Origin: an uncultured Aquimarina sp.
Lineage (GTDB): Bacteria; Bacteroidota; Bacteroidia; Flavobacteriales; Flavobacteriaceae
DNA: 64,000 nucleotides
Reading direction: 5' to 3'
Assembly (NCBI RefSeq): GCF_947500065.1
Contig: NZ_CANMQT010000014.1
Span: 62,001-126,000 of the forward strand
Shown: piece after piece, positions 6,629-15,301 of the stretch
Layout of the letters: every line of letters begins with the position of its first letter
Position numbering within the stretch: position 1 is the stretch's first letter
Notes under the pieces: generated by a model
What the model was told of the DNA's origin: nothing
The model's input: only the letters and a program-made list of their open reading frames with translations
The model's database searches: none
Translations under genes and position numbers: made by a program

Positions 6629-8932
6629 ATGAAAAAAAGTAGACTTTATAGCTATCTAATAGCTATTCTATTAATGATAGGTTCTTGCACAAAAACCAAT
6701 CACAAAAATCAAACCGATGGAACCAATGTTGTTACAACCATCGAAGAATTCAATAGTGCAATTGCCTCAGCAATACCTGGAGATGAGATTACACTAAGTA
6801 ATGGCATTTGGACGGATTCGCATTTTGTAATTGCTGCAGAGGGCACAGAAGAAAAGCCTATTACTATCAAAGCACAAGAAAAAGGAAAAGTGATCCTTTC
6901 TGGTAATACTTCGTTAAAAATTGGTGGAAAGCATATACTTATACAGGGATTGGTATTTACAGATGGATATACCGAAGAAGATGCCTTAATTATTTTCAAA
7001 ACAGACGATGGAAAATTAGCAGAAAACTGTAGACTTACAGAAATTGCAATTGATCATTTTAATCCAACCAACAGATTTGATAAATCTGAATGGATCCATC
7101 TTCACGGAAAAAACAATCGAGTAGATCACAACTATTTCGGAGGAAAACTAAATGCTGGAGTTACGCTCGTGGTAAAATTAAATAACAAAAATAGCTTAGA
7201 AAATCATCACAGGATTGATCACAACCATTTTGGATATAGACCTAATCTAGGATCTAATGGAGGCGAAACACTTCGAGTAGGTGTTTCTACATATTCGCTA
7301 AGTCCGTCAAGAACATTGATTGAGAATAATTATTTCGAACAATGCGATGGCGAAGTCGAAATTGTTTCTCTTAAATCCAGTGACAATATTGTACGTAATA
7401 ACGTTTTCTATGAATCGGCAGGAGTATTAGCACTAAGACACGGAAATCGAAATCTGATAGAGAATAATTTTTTCATAGGAAATAACAAACCTGGTACTGG
7501 TGGAGTCCGTGTAATTAATGAAGGACATACAATCAAGAATAATCATTTTCAGGAACTAAAGGGAAAACGTTTCTTTGGAGCGCTTCCGGTAATGAATGGA
7601 GTTCCTAATTCATTAATTAACCGATATCACAGAGCAGAGAACACAGACATTATAGGAAATAAATTTTTAAAATGTGATCATATTCAGTTCGGTGTAGGAG
7701 CAGATAACGAAAGAACAGATACTCCTAAAGATATAAGACTTGTAAATAATATGTTCTATCATCCTGAAAGAAAACAAGTCTTCGAAGCTATTTCTGATTA
7801 CAGCACCTTCTCCTTTTCAGGAAATGAGGTAATATCTGCTGATTCAAAATTCAATCATAAAGGTTTTACCCAAGTTACAACTACCTTCTCCAAAGATCCA
7901 GTGGATGGTTTACTAAAAAGCAAAAACTATCAACCAAAACTTCCTTTTGCAAAAAATGAAGTAGGACCAAACTGGTATACGCCCCAGTTTAAATATTTTG
8001 AGATTACAAATAAAAACCCAAATACAACACAAGTATCGAGTAATGAAAATGATGCTTTTTTTAATACCGTAAAAAGTGCCGTATCAGGTGATACTATTCA
8101 ATTAAAACCAGGAACGTACACTTTCACAAAACCTTTAATCATAAACAAAACACTAACAATCAAAACTGATGGAAGTGATAGTCATGCAATCTTTACATAT
8201 GACCAAAACGAATCACAAAATCCTTTGATTGTTATAGAAAATGGAGGAAGTCTATCAATTAAAGGAGTGCTATTTGATGGTGCTTCGGAAAATGGTATTG
8301 CAAAATCCGCCATAGCCACCTCATCAAAACCTATGATTGAGCACTATAAATTAAAGGTGGTTTCTTGCGAATTCAAAAATTTCAATGCGAGTCGTAAAAC
8401 CGCGTTTAGAGCTTACAAAAATACCTATGCAGATACCTTAATTTTTAAGAATTCTACTTTTCATAATATTTCAGGGAATGCAATCAGTTTAGATGGCGAA
8501 AATGAAAATAGAGGTCGCTACAACGCAGAGTATATAAAAATTGATAACTGCCATTTTAGTAAAGTAATGGGCAGTGCAATTTCTCTATTAAGAATGGGTA
8601 ATGACGAAAGTACAACAGGACCATTTTTAGAGGTTAAAAATTCTACTTTTATAGATGTAAATAATAAAGATCTAGGAAGTGTGGTTCTGCTTTGGGGAGT
8701 TCAGAAATTGAATATTGACAATCTATTATTTATCAATTCTGGAAAAGGCGGAAGAGCCATAAAATATGAAGATCCAGGATGGGCTATTAGTGCAATTGAT
8801 AATATCAGCTTAATTAACTCGGGTCGTATCGAATCTTTTGGAGAACGTACAGGTAGTAATATTCAAATTGTAGAAACTGAAAACCCAACAACCTATAAAC
8901 CAACACATACCGGAAGTAAACCTCAAAAATAA
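6629..8932 (+). CDS. PL6 alginate lyase-like / chondroitinase-B family lipoprotein
   Basis: The 767-residue lipoprotein has an N-terminal lipobox (MIGSC, Cys20), then a parallel beta-helix of polysaccharide lyase family 6. The catalytic pair is visible: Lys249 in IVSLKSSD and Arg270 in LALRHGNRN, 21 residues apart. An upstream GGETLRVGVS segment and the DGEVE acidic cluster are probable calcium ligands. A second beta-helix domain fills residues ~470-767, as in two-domain PL6 enzymes. It probably cleaves alginate by beta-elimination outside the cell. There is no PL7/PL17, SusC or SusD beside it, so it stands outside a normal alginate locus. Length and motifs are intact. Confidence 0.8.
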   Translation: MKKSRLYSYLIAILLMIGSCTKTNHKNQTDGTNVVTTIEEFNSAIASAIPGDEITLSNGIWTDSHFVIAAEGTEEKPITIKAQEKGKVILSGNTSLKIGGKHILIQGLVFTDGYTEEDALIIFKTDDGKLAENCRLTEIAIDHFNPTNRFDKSEWIHLHGKNNRVDHNYFGGKLNAGVTLVVKLNNKNSLENHHRIDHNHFGYRPNLGSNGGETLRVGVSTYSLSPSRTLIENNYFEQCDGEVEIVSLKSSDNIVRNNVFYESAGVLALRHGNRNLIENNFFIGNNKPGTGGVRVINEGHTIKNNHFQELKGKRFFGALPVMNGVPNSLINRYHRAENTDIIGNKFLKCDHIQFGVGADNERTDTPKDIRLVNNMFYHPERKQVFEAISDYSTFSFSGNEVISADSKFNHKGFTQVTTTFSKDPVDGLLKSKNYQPKLPFAKNEVGPNWYTPQFKYFEITNKNPNTTQVSSNENDAFFNTVKSAVSGDTIQLKPGTYTFTKPLIINKTLTIKTDGSDSHAIFTYDQNESQNPLIVIENGGSLSIKGVLFDGASENGIAKSAIATSSKPMIEHYKLKVVSCEFKNFNASRKTAFRAYKNTYADTLIFKNSTFHNISGNAISLDGENENRGRYNAEYIKIDNCHFSKVMGSAISLLRMGNDESTTGPFLEVKNSTFIDVNNKDLGSVVLLWGVQKLNIDNLLFINSGKGGRAIKYEDPGWAISAIDNISLINSGRIESFGERTGSNIQIVETENPTTYKPTHTGSKPQK

Positions 8933-9004
8933 GTATACTCAAAACTTATTCCCGATAACCAATACAATCATCAAATAACAGTTTAGTTTTTGTTAAACAA
9001 ACCT

Positions 9005-9032
9005 CAAAACTAGACAAGTCTGTCTAGTTTTG
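9005..9032. promoter_or_regulatory. TetR operator upstream of its own gene
   Basis: CAAAACTAGACA (9005-9016), AGTC, TGTCTAGTTTTG (9021-9032) is a perfect 12-bp inverted repeat. Its core AGACAAGTCTGTCT also occurs, in reverse orientation, at 9728-9745 before the SDR gene. A TATATTTG minus-7 element is at 9044-9051, so the operator occupies the minus-33 region. It resembles the TAGAC-GTCTA operators of NemR-type regulators. Confidence 0.7.
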
Positions 9033-9043
9033 TTTTTTTTATA

Positions 9044-9051
9044 TATATTTG
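9044..9051 (+). promoter_or_regulatory. Minus-7 promoter element (TATATTTG)
   Basis: TATATTTG matches TAnnTTTG exactly. It lies 12 bp after the palindromic operator and 95 bp before the GTG start of the tetR gene. Confidence 0.5.
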
Positions 9052-9145
9052 CACTGTGAAATAACATAATGAAGCATTTCAATATTAAATGAAATGATTA
9101 CAATGCAATTTCATCTGAATTCTCAAAACATAAAATATTAACTAG

Positions 9146-9709
9146 GTGAAACATTCTAAAGTAAGAGATCATATTATAGCTACTGCTTCTTCTTTATTTT
9201 ATAATAAAGGATATAATCTTACAGGGATAAATGAGATCATTAAAGAAGCAGGAATTGCAAAGGCTACATTGTATAATCATTTTCCGTCTAAGGAAGATAT
9301 TTGTATCGCCTATCTTCAATTTAAGAATAGTACTTTCACTAAAGATATAAGAGATTTTGTATATAAAGCTTCTCCAGGAAAAGACAGAATATATGCGTTA
9401 TTTGATTTTCTTACACTTTTCTTTGATCAAAAAGATTTTAATGGATGTTGGTGTTTAAATACATACTCCGAAATGCCAAAAGAAAACGAAACTGTTCGAA
9501 CTGAAATTCAACAGCAGAAGAATGATTTTATACATTTCATCAAGGATCTTGTTATCGAGAATTGTAATCAAAACTCTGATCAAGAGAACGAAATGCTTGC
9601 CAAAAAGATTTACCTATTATATGAAGGTGCGATTTCAGAAAGTAAAGTACATCAAAATACGTGGCCAATAGAAGCCTCCTTATCTTTATGTAAGAAAATC
9701 ATTGATTAA
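9146..9709 (+). CDS. NemR-like TetR-family regulator
   Basis: The 187-residue regulator starts at a GTG codon (9146). Residues 7-50 form the TetR helix-turn-helix with GINEIIKEAGIAKATLYNHF and PSKEDICIAYL. The C-terminal domain contains FNGCWCLNTYSEM (Cys101, Cys103), corresponding to the GCxxxN element of the NemR/YxaF group, where a cysteine senses electrophiles or oxidants. It is followed 65 nt later by the SDR gene. Its operator is upstream of itself (9005-9032), and a second copy precedes the SDR (9728-9745). It is therefore likely an autorepressor controlling SDR and downstream genes, derepressed by a reactive compound. The sensing residue is inferred. Confidence 0.8.
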   Translation: MKHSKVRDHIIATASSLFYNKGYNLTGINEIIKEAGIAKATLYNHFPSKEDICIAYLQFKNSTFTKDIRDFVYKASPGKDRIYALFDFLTLFFDQKDFNGCWCLNTYSEMPKENETVRTEIQQQKNDFIHFIKDLVIENCNQNSDQENEMLAKKIYLLYEGAISESKVHQNTWPIEASLSLCKKIID

Positions 9710-9727
9710 AAAAATTTACATTTACAC

Positions 9728-9745
9728 AGACAGACTTGTCTGTCT
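9728..9745. promoter_or_regulatory. Second operator copy, between tetR and SDR
   Basis: AGACAGAC-TT-GTCTGTCT is a perfect 8+8 bp inverted repeat. Its reverse complement contains the same AGACAAGTCTGTCT 14-mer seen at the palindrome upstream of the tetR gene. Because it is followed by a T-run it could also terminate tetR transcription. It lies 30 bp before the SDR start. Confidence 0.65.
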
Positions 9746-9774
9746 TTTTTATTAATTATTTAAATATATAAACA

Positions 9775-10521
9775 ATGACACAATTCAAAAACAAAACAGC
9801 TCTAGTAATTGGAGGAACCAGCGGAATCGGTAAAGCAACTGTTGATTCTTTAATAGAAGGAGGCGCTACGGTTCATGTAGTAGGTAGAAATACTTCTAAA
9901 ATTTCTGATGCAGATAATATCATTAAACACCAAGTTGATATTACGAATCCTACTAATGTCAACCAACTTATTGAAACTATTTCTAAATTAGATCGATTGG
10001 ATTATTTAGTAAATGCCTCTGGAATTTTTGGCCCAAAAGCATTTTTAGATCACACTGTAGAAGATTATAATTCCTATCAGGATTTAAATAGAGGTTTCTT
10101 TTTTATTACGCAATCGGCGGCTAAGAAAATGAAAGAAAGCAATAGCGGATCTATTGTAAATGTTGGTTCTATGTGGGCAAAACAAGCTGTAAAAGCCACT
10201 CCTTCTTCAGCTTACTCTATGCAAAAAGCAGGATTACATTCCCTAACTCAACACTTAGCAATGGAATTAGCTGATCATGGAATCCGAGTAAATGCAGTAT
10301 CACCTGCGGTAGTAGAAACTCCTGTATACGATGGTGTTTTTGGAGGAGCTGATGAGGCTAAAAAAGCATTAGTTGGTTTTAATAATTTTCATCCCATCGG
10401 AAGAAACGGAACTGCACAAGATGTAGCTAATAGTATCACGTTCTTATTATCGGATCAAGCTTCATGGGTAACCGGAGCCATTTGGGATACTGATGGTGGT
10501 GTAACTGCAGGAAGGAATTAA
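9775..10521 (+). CDS. Short-chain dehydrogenase/reductase (SDR)
   Basis: The 248-residue protein is a classical SDR with the NAD(P) motif IGGTSGIGKAT (12-22), the NxAG variant VNASGIFG (NNAG is replaced by NASG) and catalytic Ser132, Tyr147 and Lys151 (VGSMWA, YSMQK). The C-terminal SWVTGAIWDTDGGVTAGRN matches the family. It belongs with the NemR-like regulator and the AhpD-like gene 19 nt downstream, suggesting reduction of a reactive carbonyl or quinone. The specific substrate is unknown; a 2,5-dialdehyde or DEH-like reductase for alginate is an alternative because of the neighbouring PL6 gene. Confidence 0.8.
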   Translation: MTQFKNKTALVIGGTSGIGKATVDSLIEGGATVHVVGRNTSKISDADNIIKHQVDITNPTNVNQLIETISKLDRLDYLVNASGIFGPKAFLDHTVEDYNSYQDLNRGFFFITQSAAKKMKESNSGSIVNVGSMWAKQAVKATPSSAYSMQKAGLHSLTQHLAMELADHGIRVNAVSPAVVETPVYDGVFGGADEAKKALVGFNNFHPIGRNGTAQDVANSITFLLSDQASWVTGAIWDTDGGVTAGRN

Positions 10522-10540
10522 TTAAAAAAAGCATCGGATT

Positions 10541-10846
10541 ATGTATGATATGAATCACCTAAAAAAATTAGGTACACTTGGTAAAAATGCATCAGAGGCT
10601 ATGAAGGCTTTTCAAGCATTTGACAGTATTGCTTTACAAGAAGGAGTCATTCCTGTAAAATATAAAGAACTAATGGCTGTTGCTGTAGCATTGACTACGC
10701 AGTGTCCATATTGTTTAGAAATTCACAAGAAGAATGCAATTAAAGCAGGCGCTACTCAAGAAGAGCTAGCAGAAGCTACATTTGTCTCTGCTGCGCTTCG
10801 TGCTGGAGCAGCTGTTGTACACGGAACACATCTTATGGATGAATAA
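10541..10846 (+). CDS. Carboxymuconolactone decarboxylase/AhpD-like protein
   Basis: The 101-residue protein is a compact all-helical AhpD-like protein. It has the CxxC-x3-H motif QCPYCLEIHKK (Cys55, Cys58, His62), the active site of the alkylhydroperoxidase core, and the usual C-terminal AALRAGAAVVHGTHL. The usual glutamate four residues before the first cysteine is replaced by leucine, as in several AhpD-like proteins. It follows the SDR by 19 nt and fits a role in peroxide or electrophile resistance. A hairpin follows at 10855-10894. Substrate is unknown. Confidence 0.8.
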   Translation: MYDMNHLKKLGTLGKNASEAMKAFQAFDSIALQEGVIPVKYKELMAVAVALTTQCPYCLEIHKKNAIKAGATQEELAEATFVSAALRAGAAVVHGTHLMDE

Positions 10847-10854
10847 ATTAACAT

Positions 10855-10894
10855 TATAAAGTAAAACTCCTAAAGAGAGGAGTTTTACTTTATA
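10855..10894 (+). terminator. Strong hairpin after the AhpD-like gene
   Basis: TATAAAGTAAAACTCC (10855-10870) pairs perfectly with GGAGTTTTACTTTATA (10879-10894) over 16 bp, with an 8-nt loop. There is no strong T-run after it, so it may be an attenuator or terminator-like 3' hairpin rather than a canonical terminator. It lies 14 nt before the flavin oxidase start. Confidence 0.55.
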
Positions 10895-10908
10895 TATTTA
10901 TATACTAT

Positions 10909-11955
10909 ATGAAATCAGAAGTACTCATCATCGGCGCTGGATTAACCGGTTTATTACTTGCCTACAGACTAAAAAAACATGGAATAGCTGTTAAGGTTAT
11001 TGAAGCCAGAAATAGAATCGGAGGAAGAATACACACGCTACAGTCTGAAAATGAAACTCCAATCGAAATGGGAGCAACTTGGTTAAGTACTGAACATCAT
11101 GAATTACTTACACTACTAGAAGAACTAGAGCTTCCTGTTTTTGAACAATTCATGGAAGGAATAGCACTTTTTGAACCTTTATCCACTGCTCCACCTCAAC
11201 AAATACAATTGCCAACTAATCAACAACCCAGTTATAGAATACAAGGTGGAACCGCATCACTTATTAAAAAACTTGCTGAATTCCTTACTAATGAAGAACT
11301 AACGTTAAACGAGAAAGTAACACACATTGATTATACTAATCATTTTGAAGTTCGATCTTCTCTTAACACCTATTATGTGAATAAAGTAATTTCTACAGTT
11401 CCTCCTATGCTTTTGGTAAATGCTGTACAATTCAATCCATTACTACCTAAAAACGTACATGATATTGCTAATAAAACTCATACCTGGATGGGTGATTCTA
11501 TTAAATTTGGCATTTCGTATAAACAACCTTTCTGGAAAGAAAATAATTATTCGGGAACCGTTTTTAGCAATGTTGGTCCTATTACAGAATTATACGATCA
11601 CTCTAATGTAGAAAACACTCGTTTCGCATTAAAAGGGTTTCTACAAAATGGAATGTACACGCACACCAAAGAACAAAGAAAATCTAAGGTACTTAGTCAA
11701 CTTCAAAAACTGTTTGGAGAGAAGGCTTTGGAATACTTAGCCTACGAAGAAGTTGTTTGGAAACAAGAACTAAATACTACTATTCATTCAGAAAAATTTA
11801 TATTTCCACATCAAAATAATGGACATCATTATTATCAAAATGGTTTTTTTGATAATAACTTCTTTATTGCTGGGTCAGAAACCGCTACTAGACATGGAGG
11901 ATATATGGAAGGTGCAATACAAAGCGCACAATCCATATACCAAAAACTTATTTAA
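10909..11955 (+). CDS. FAD-dependent amine oxidase-type oxidoreductase
   Basis: The 348-residue flavoprotein starts with a Rossmann motif GAGLTGLLLAYRL (residues 9-21), a second ribose-binding site KVIEARNRIGGRIHTL and EMGATWL, as in monoamine oxidase/protoporphyrinogen oxidase-like proteins. The C-terminal FIAGSETATRHGGYMEGAIQ is the FAD-binding end motif. Some residues of the usual substrate domain are lacking (length is shorter than the ~450-residue MAO family). It probably oxidises a small amine or related compound. It follows the AhpD-like gene, and may be regulated by the same operator if transcription reads through the hairpin. Confidence 0.75.
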   Translation: MKSEVLIIGAGLTGLLLAYRLKKHGIAVKVIEARNRIGGRIHTLQSENETPIEMGATWLSTEHHELLTLLEELELPVFEQFMEGIALFEPLSTAPPQQIQLPTNQQPSYRIQGGTASLIKKLAEFLTNEELTLNEKVTHIDYTNHFEVRSSLNTYYVNKVISTVPPMLLVNAVQFNPLLPKNVHDIANKTHTWMGDSIKFGISYKQPFWKENNYSGTVFSNVGPITELYDHSNVENTRFALKGFLQNGMYTHTKEQRKSKVLSQLQKLFGEKALEYLAYEEVVWKQELNTTIHSEKFIFPHQNNGHHYYQNGFFDNNFFIAGSETATRHGGYMEGAIQSAQSIYQKLI

Positions 11956-11960
11956 TAATC

Positions 11961-13625
11961 TTATTTTAATACAAAAGGCAATACATCCCCTGTAGCGCCA
12001 TTAGGAAATGTAATTCCTAACAAAGCAGAAATTGTTGGTGCAATATCAGGAATTGTAGTTTTCTGTGTTGTACTCCCATGCTTGATACCCTTACCCATAA
12101 ATAATAAAGGAGCATGAGTATCGTAATTCAAACCGCTTCCGTGAGTAGATCCTGTTCGAGAATACAGAATAGTCGCAGGGTTTAGCACAAATATCACATC
12201 TCCACTTCTTTTTTGATTATATCCTTTTTGGATTAAGGCAGCAATTCCTTCAGTATATGTGCCCGTTAATAATTGTTCTCTGGTAAATACTTTATCTATT
12301 TGATCATATTGTAAGATGTAATGCGCAATAGTTTTCTGCAAATCCTGAGCATTTATATTATTTTTATCTAAAACATCATATGCAAAAAAGACCTGGTCAT
12401 TAGCTATTTTCTCTATCAATCCGTCCACTTTAAATCTTTCCTTTACAAAATCGGTAACCTTAGTCGATAAAGTATCCATTTTAAAATAACCGGATGGTAT
12501 CTTTACTGTCTGCAAATAAGACGGTACATGAACAGCTCCATGGTCTGCTGTTAAGAAAACTGTATAATTACCTTTTCCAACCTTGCTATCTAAGGCTCCA
12601 AAAAAACGTTCCAAATCCTTATCTAATCTCAAATATGTATCTTCAATCTCTTTGGAATTAACTCCAAAATTGTGACCTACATAATCCGTACTGGAATAAC
12701 TAACTGTTAATACATCTGTGATATCATCTTTACCTAGCGCTTCTCCATCAATTGAAGCTATTGCAAAATCCGTTGTTAAGCTATTTCCATATGCAGATCC
12801 TTTTATAATATCGTACCCAGCATTTTGATCTTTTAGTTCTGCTAAATCATAGGGAAATGTGGCGGTTTCTTTTCCTTTAAACCCTGCCTCAAAATTATTT
12901 TTGTCCGCACCACTCTCTTCGTAAGTAGTAATATCATATAAGGTATTCCATTCTTTAAAATAAGATTCTGCTTGATCAGAATCATTAAATTGTTGTACCC
13001 AATCCGGTAATTCATTTCTATAATATGTACTTGTAATCCAATTACCTTCATCTTTACCTCTAAACCAATAGGCTCCATTAGCAGAATGTCCTGCTGGCAA
13101 TATTGCTCCTCTATCTTTTATAGCTATACCAATACTTTTTCCCTTTAACTGTGTATGTAATCTATTTTGATCTGCAAAAGTGGTAGTTTTCATACGACGA
13201 GGAGACATTCTTTCTAACTCACTATCAGAACCTACTGCTCTGACCAATGAATCACTAGCACAATACACCATATTTTTTCCAAACTTATCATACCAGTAAT
13301 TAGATATGATCCCATGATTTTGTGGAGTCGTTCCAGTAAATACAGAAGCGTGTCCTGGACCAGTATATGTTGGTATATAGTTAAAATGATTGTTTTTACA
13401 ATTAAAACCTTCATTAACCATTCTTTTAAAACCTCCCTCTCCGAAACGATCATAAAACCTAGTTAGGTAATCATATCGCATTTGATCTACTACGATACCA
13501 ACCATTAACTTGGGTCTTACAGAAATTGTTTCTTCCGAATTGACGCCTATTGATGACGAATCTTTAGTTGTACATTGAATAGCACAGGTAATTATTATAA
13601 TTACTAACAATATTTTCTTGAACAT
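11961..13625 (-). CDS. PafA-type alkaline phosphatase lipoprotein
   Basis: The 554-residue product has a signal/lipobox segment ending AIQC (Cys18) and the alkaline phosphatase-like fold of the PafA family. Metal-site and nucleophile elements are visible: VDQMRYDYL (Asp48), TYTGPGHASVFTG (nucleophile Thr88), Asn109 in IISNYWY and Lys170/Arg172 in IAIKDRGAILPAGH; later SYSSTDYVGHNFG, TADHGAVHVP and DTHAPLLFMG supply other metal ligands. Such enzymes hydrolyse phosphomonoesters without needing phosphate induction. It converges with the flavin oxidase, with 5 nt between the two stops, and is divergent from the mla pair. Confident by motif. Confidence 0.85.
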   Translation of the reverse strand: MFKKILLVIIIITCAIQCTTKDSSSIGVNSEETISVRPKLMVGIVVDQMRYDYLTRFYDRFGEGGFKRMVNEGFNCKNNHFNYIPTYTGPGHASVFTGTTPQNHGIISNYWYDKFGKNMVYCASDSLVRAVGSDSELERMSPRRMKTTTFADQNRLHTQLKGKSIGIAIKDRGAILPAGHSANGAYWFRGKDEGNWITSTYYRNELPDWVQQFNDSDQAESYFKEWNTLYDITTYEESGADKNNFEAGFKGKETATFPYDLAELKDQNAGYDIIKGSAYGNSLTTDFAIASIDGEALGKDDITDVLTVSYSSTDYVGHNFGVNSKEIEDTYLRLDKDLERFFGALDSKVGKGNYTVFLTADHGAVHVPSYLQTVKIPSGYFKMDTLSTKVTDFVKERFKVDGLIEKIANDQVFFAYDVLDKNNINAQDLQKTIAHYILQYDQIDKVFTREQLLTGTYTEGIAALIQKGYNQKRSGDVIFVLNPATILYSRTGSTHGSGLNYDTHAPLLFMGKGIKHGSTTQKTTIPDIAPTISALLGITFPNGATGDVLPFVLK

Positions 13626-13740
13626 TACTTTTTTTCCTTTAGACGGTTAAAATACCATTTATGCAAATGTAAAACTTTAATAGAAGGTTAAATGCTGTCC
13701 CTATTTTTTTTTCTATTTTAGCCCTTCTAATGTAGGACAT

Positions 13741-14478
13741 ATGTTTTATCTAGACGATATCGGTCGTTATTTTTTAATGCTTAAAGGAGTTTTTAGTCGA
13801 ATGACCAAAGGCTCAGTTCTTAGGAATTTGATTTTAAAAGAAATTGATGACCTTATTATAGGATCTTTAGGTATAACTGTATTTTTAGCTTTCTTTATTG
13901 GAGCGGTTGTTGCCATACAAACGGCACTGAATCTTAATAACCCTTTGATTCCTAAACAACTTATTGCATTTGCATCTCGACAATCTATAATTCTGGAATT
14001 TGCTCCTACCTTTATTTCCGTAATTATGGCTGGTAAAGTTGGTTCCTTTATAACTTCCAGTATTGGTACTATGAGGGTTACGGAACAAATTGATGCATTA
14101 GAAGTAATGGGGATCAATTCACTTAATTATCTTGTTTTTCCAAAAATCATAGCAATGCTAACGTATCCATTTGTAATTGCTATCGCTATGTTTGTGGGGA
14201 TTTTTGGGGGATATGTTGCAGGTGTTTATGGTGGATTTGTATCTAGTAGTGAGTTTATCAGTGGGTTGCAGGAAGATTTTATCCCATTTCATCTGGTATA
14301 TGCTTTTATAAAAACATTTTTATATGCATTCTTGTTAGCTACGATACCTTCTTTTCATGGGTATTATATGAAAGGAGGAGCCTTAGAAGTTGGTAAAGCT
14401 AGTACCTCTGCATTTGTATGGACTACTGTCGTTGTTGTTATAGCTAATTATGTATTAACCCAATTATTATTAAGCTAA
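13741..14478 (+). CDS. MlaE-type ABC transporter permease
   Basis: The 245-residue membrane protein has the MlaE family pattern: a cytoplasmic N-terminus, a membrane segment LGITVFLAFFIGAVVAIQTAL, then APTFISVIMAGKVGSFITSSIGTMRVTEQIDALEVMGINS, and further membrane helices to the C-terminus ATIPSFHGYYMKGGALEVGKAST. It overlaps the next ATPase gene by one base (ATGA), so the two form a translationally coupled operon. Together they probably transport phospholipids or other lipids between inner membrane and periplasm. The MlaD and other partners are not in the window. Confidence 0.85.
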   Translation: MFYLDDIGRYFLMLKGVFSRMTKGSVLRNLILKEIDDLIIGSLGITVFLAFFIGAVVAIQTALNLNNPLIPKQLIAFASRQSIILEFAPTFISVIMAGKVGSFITSSIGTMRVTEQIDALEVMGINSLNYLVFPKIIAMLTYPFVIAIAMFVGIFGGYVAGVYGGFVSSSEFISGLQEDFIPFHLVYAFIKTFLYAFLLATIPSFHGYYMKGGALEVGKASTSAFVWTTVVVVIANYVLTQLLLS

Positions 14479-15242
14479 TGATAGAAGTAAAGGATATACA
14501 TAAAGCATTTAATGGAGAAGAGATTCTGAAAGGAATCACTACTACTTTCGAACGTGGAAAAACTAATTTGATTATTGGTACCAGTGGTAGTGGTAAAACG
14601 GTTTTCTTAAAATGTATGCTTGGGTTGTTTACACCAGAAAAAGGTAGTATCTGTTATGATGGCTCAACTTATTCTGAGTTAAACGAAAAACAACAAAGAG
14701 ATCTGAGAGAACAGATGGGAATGGTATTTCAGGGTAGTGCGTTATTTGATTCTATGACAGTAGCAGAAAACGTGATGTTCCCCCTAAGAATGTTTACCAA
14801 ACAGAAGAAAGAAGAAATGCTGGATCGTGTAAACGAAGTACTAGCTCGTGTAAATCTCGAAAATGCTAATAACAAACTTCCATCTGAGATTAGTGGAGGT
14901 ATGCAGAAACGTGTTGCAATTGCCAGAGCGATCGTAACCAGGCCAAAATATCTTTTCTGTGACGAACCTAACTCTGGACTAGATCCCAGAACAGCAATCG
15001 TGATCGATAATCTTATAAAAGAGATTACAGAAGAATATGACATTACCACGATTATCAATACTCATGATATGAACTCTGTGATGGAGATTGGAGAAAAGAT
15101 TATTTTTCTAAGATATGGTCATTTAGAATGGGAAGGTGATAAATCTCAAATCTTCCAAACTGATAATGAAGCCGTAACAGAATTTGTGTACTCTTCTAAC
15201 TTATTTAAAAAAGTAAGAGATGCACAATTGAAGGGGTTGTAG
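14478..15242 (+). CDS. MlaF-type ABC transporter ATPase
   Basis: The 254-residue ATPase has Walker A IIGTSGSGKTVFLKCMLG, signature ISGGMQKRVAIARAI, Walker B YLFCDEPNSGLDPRTA and the switch histidine INTHDMNS. Residues beyond 230 are short. It overlaps the permease by 1 nt and is the energising partner of MlaE in lipid trafficking. A hairpin-like repeat at 15274-15296 follows. Confidence 0.9.
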   Translation: MIEVKDIHKAFNGEEILKGITTTFERGKTNLIIGTSGSGKTVFLKCMLGLFTPEKGSICYDGSTYSELNEKQQRDLREQMGMVFQGSALFDSMTVAENVMFPLRMFTKQKKEEMLDRVNEVLARVNLENANNKLPSEISGGMQKRVAIARAIVTRPKYLFCDEPNSGLDPRTAIVIDNLIKEITEEYDITTIINTHDMNSVMEIGEKIIFLRYGHLEWEGDKSQIFQTDNEAVTEFVYSSNLFKKVRDAQLKGL

Positions 15243-15273
15243 AAGTCTTAAGCATAAATTGAATAGTGGCTCT

Positions 15274-15296
15274 ATACTATGCTACAAGTATAGTAT
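15274..15296. terminator. Weak hairpin between mla operon and SUKH gene
   Basis: ATACTAT (15274-15280) and ATAGTAT (15290-15296) form a short inverted repeat with a 9-nt loop, followed by AT-rich DNA. It may terminate the two convergent genes but has no clear T-run. Confidence 0.3.
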
Positions 15297-15301
15297 CTAT
15301 A

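Noticed and set aside
9775..10521. SDR as DEH reductase of alginate catabolism
   Set aside because: The PL6 gene is nearby, but the SDR shares an operator with a NemR-like regulator and an AhpD-like gene, so a detoxification role is better supported; no other alginate genes are present.
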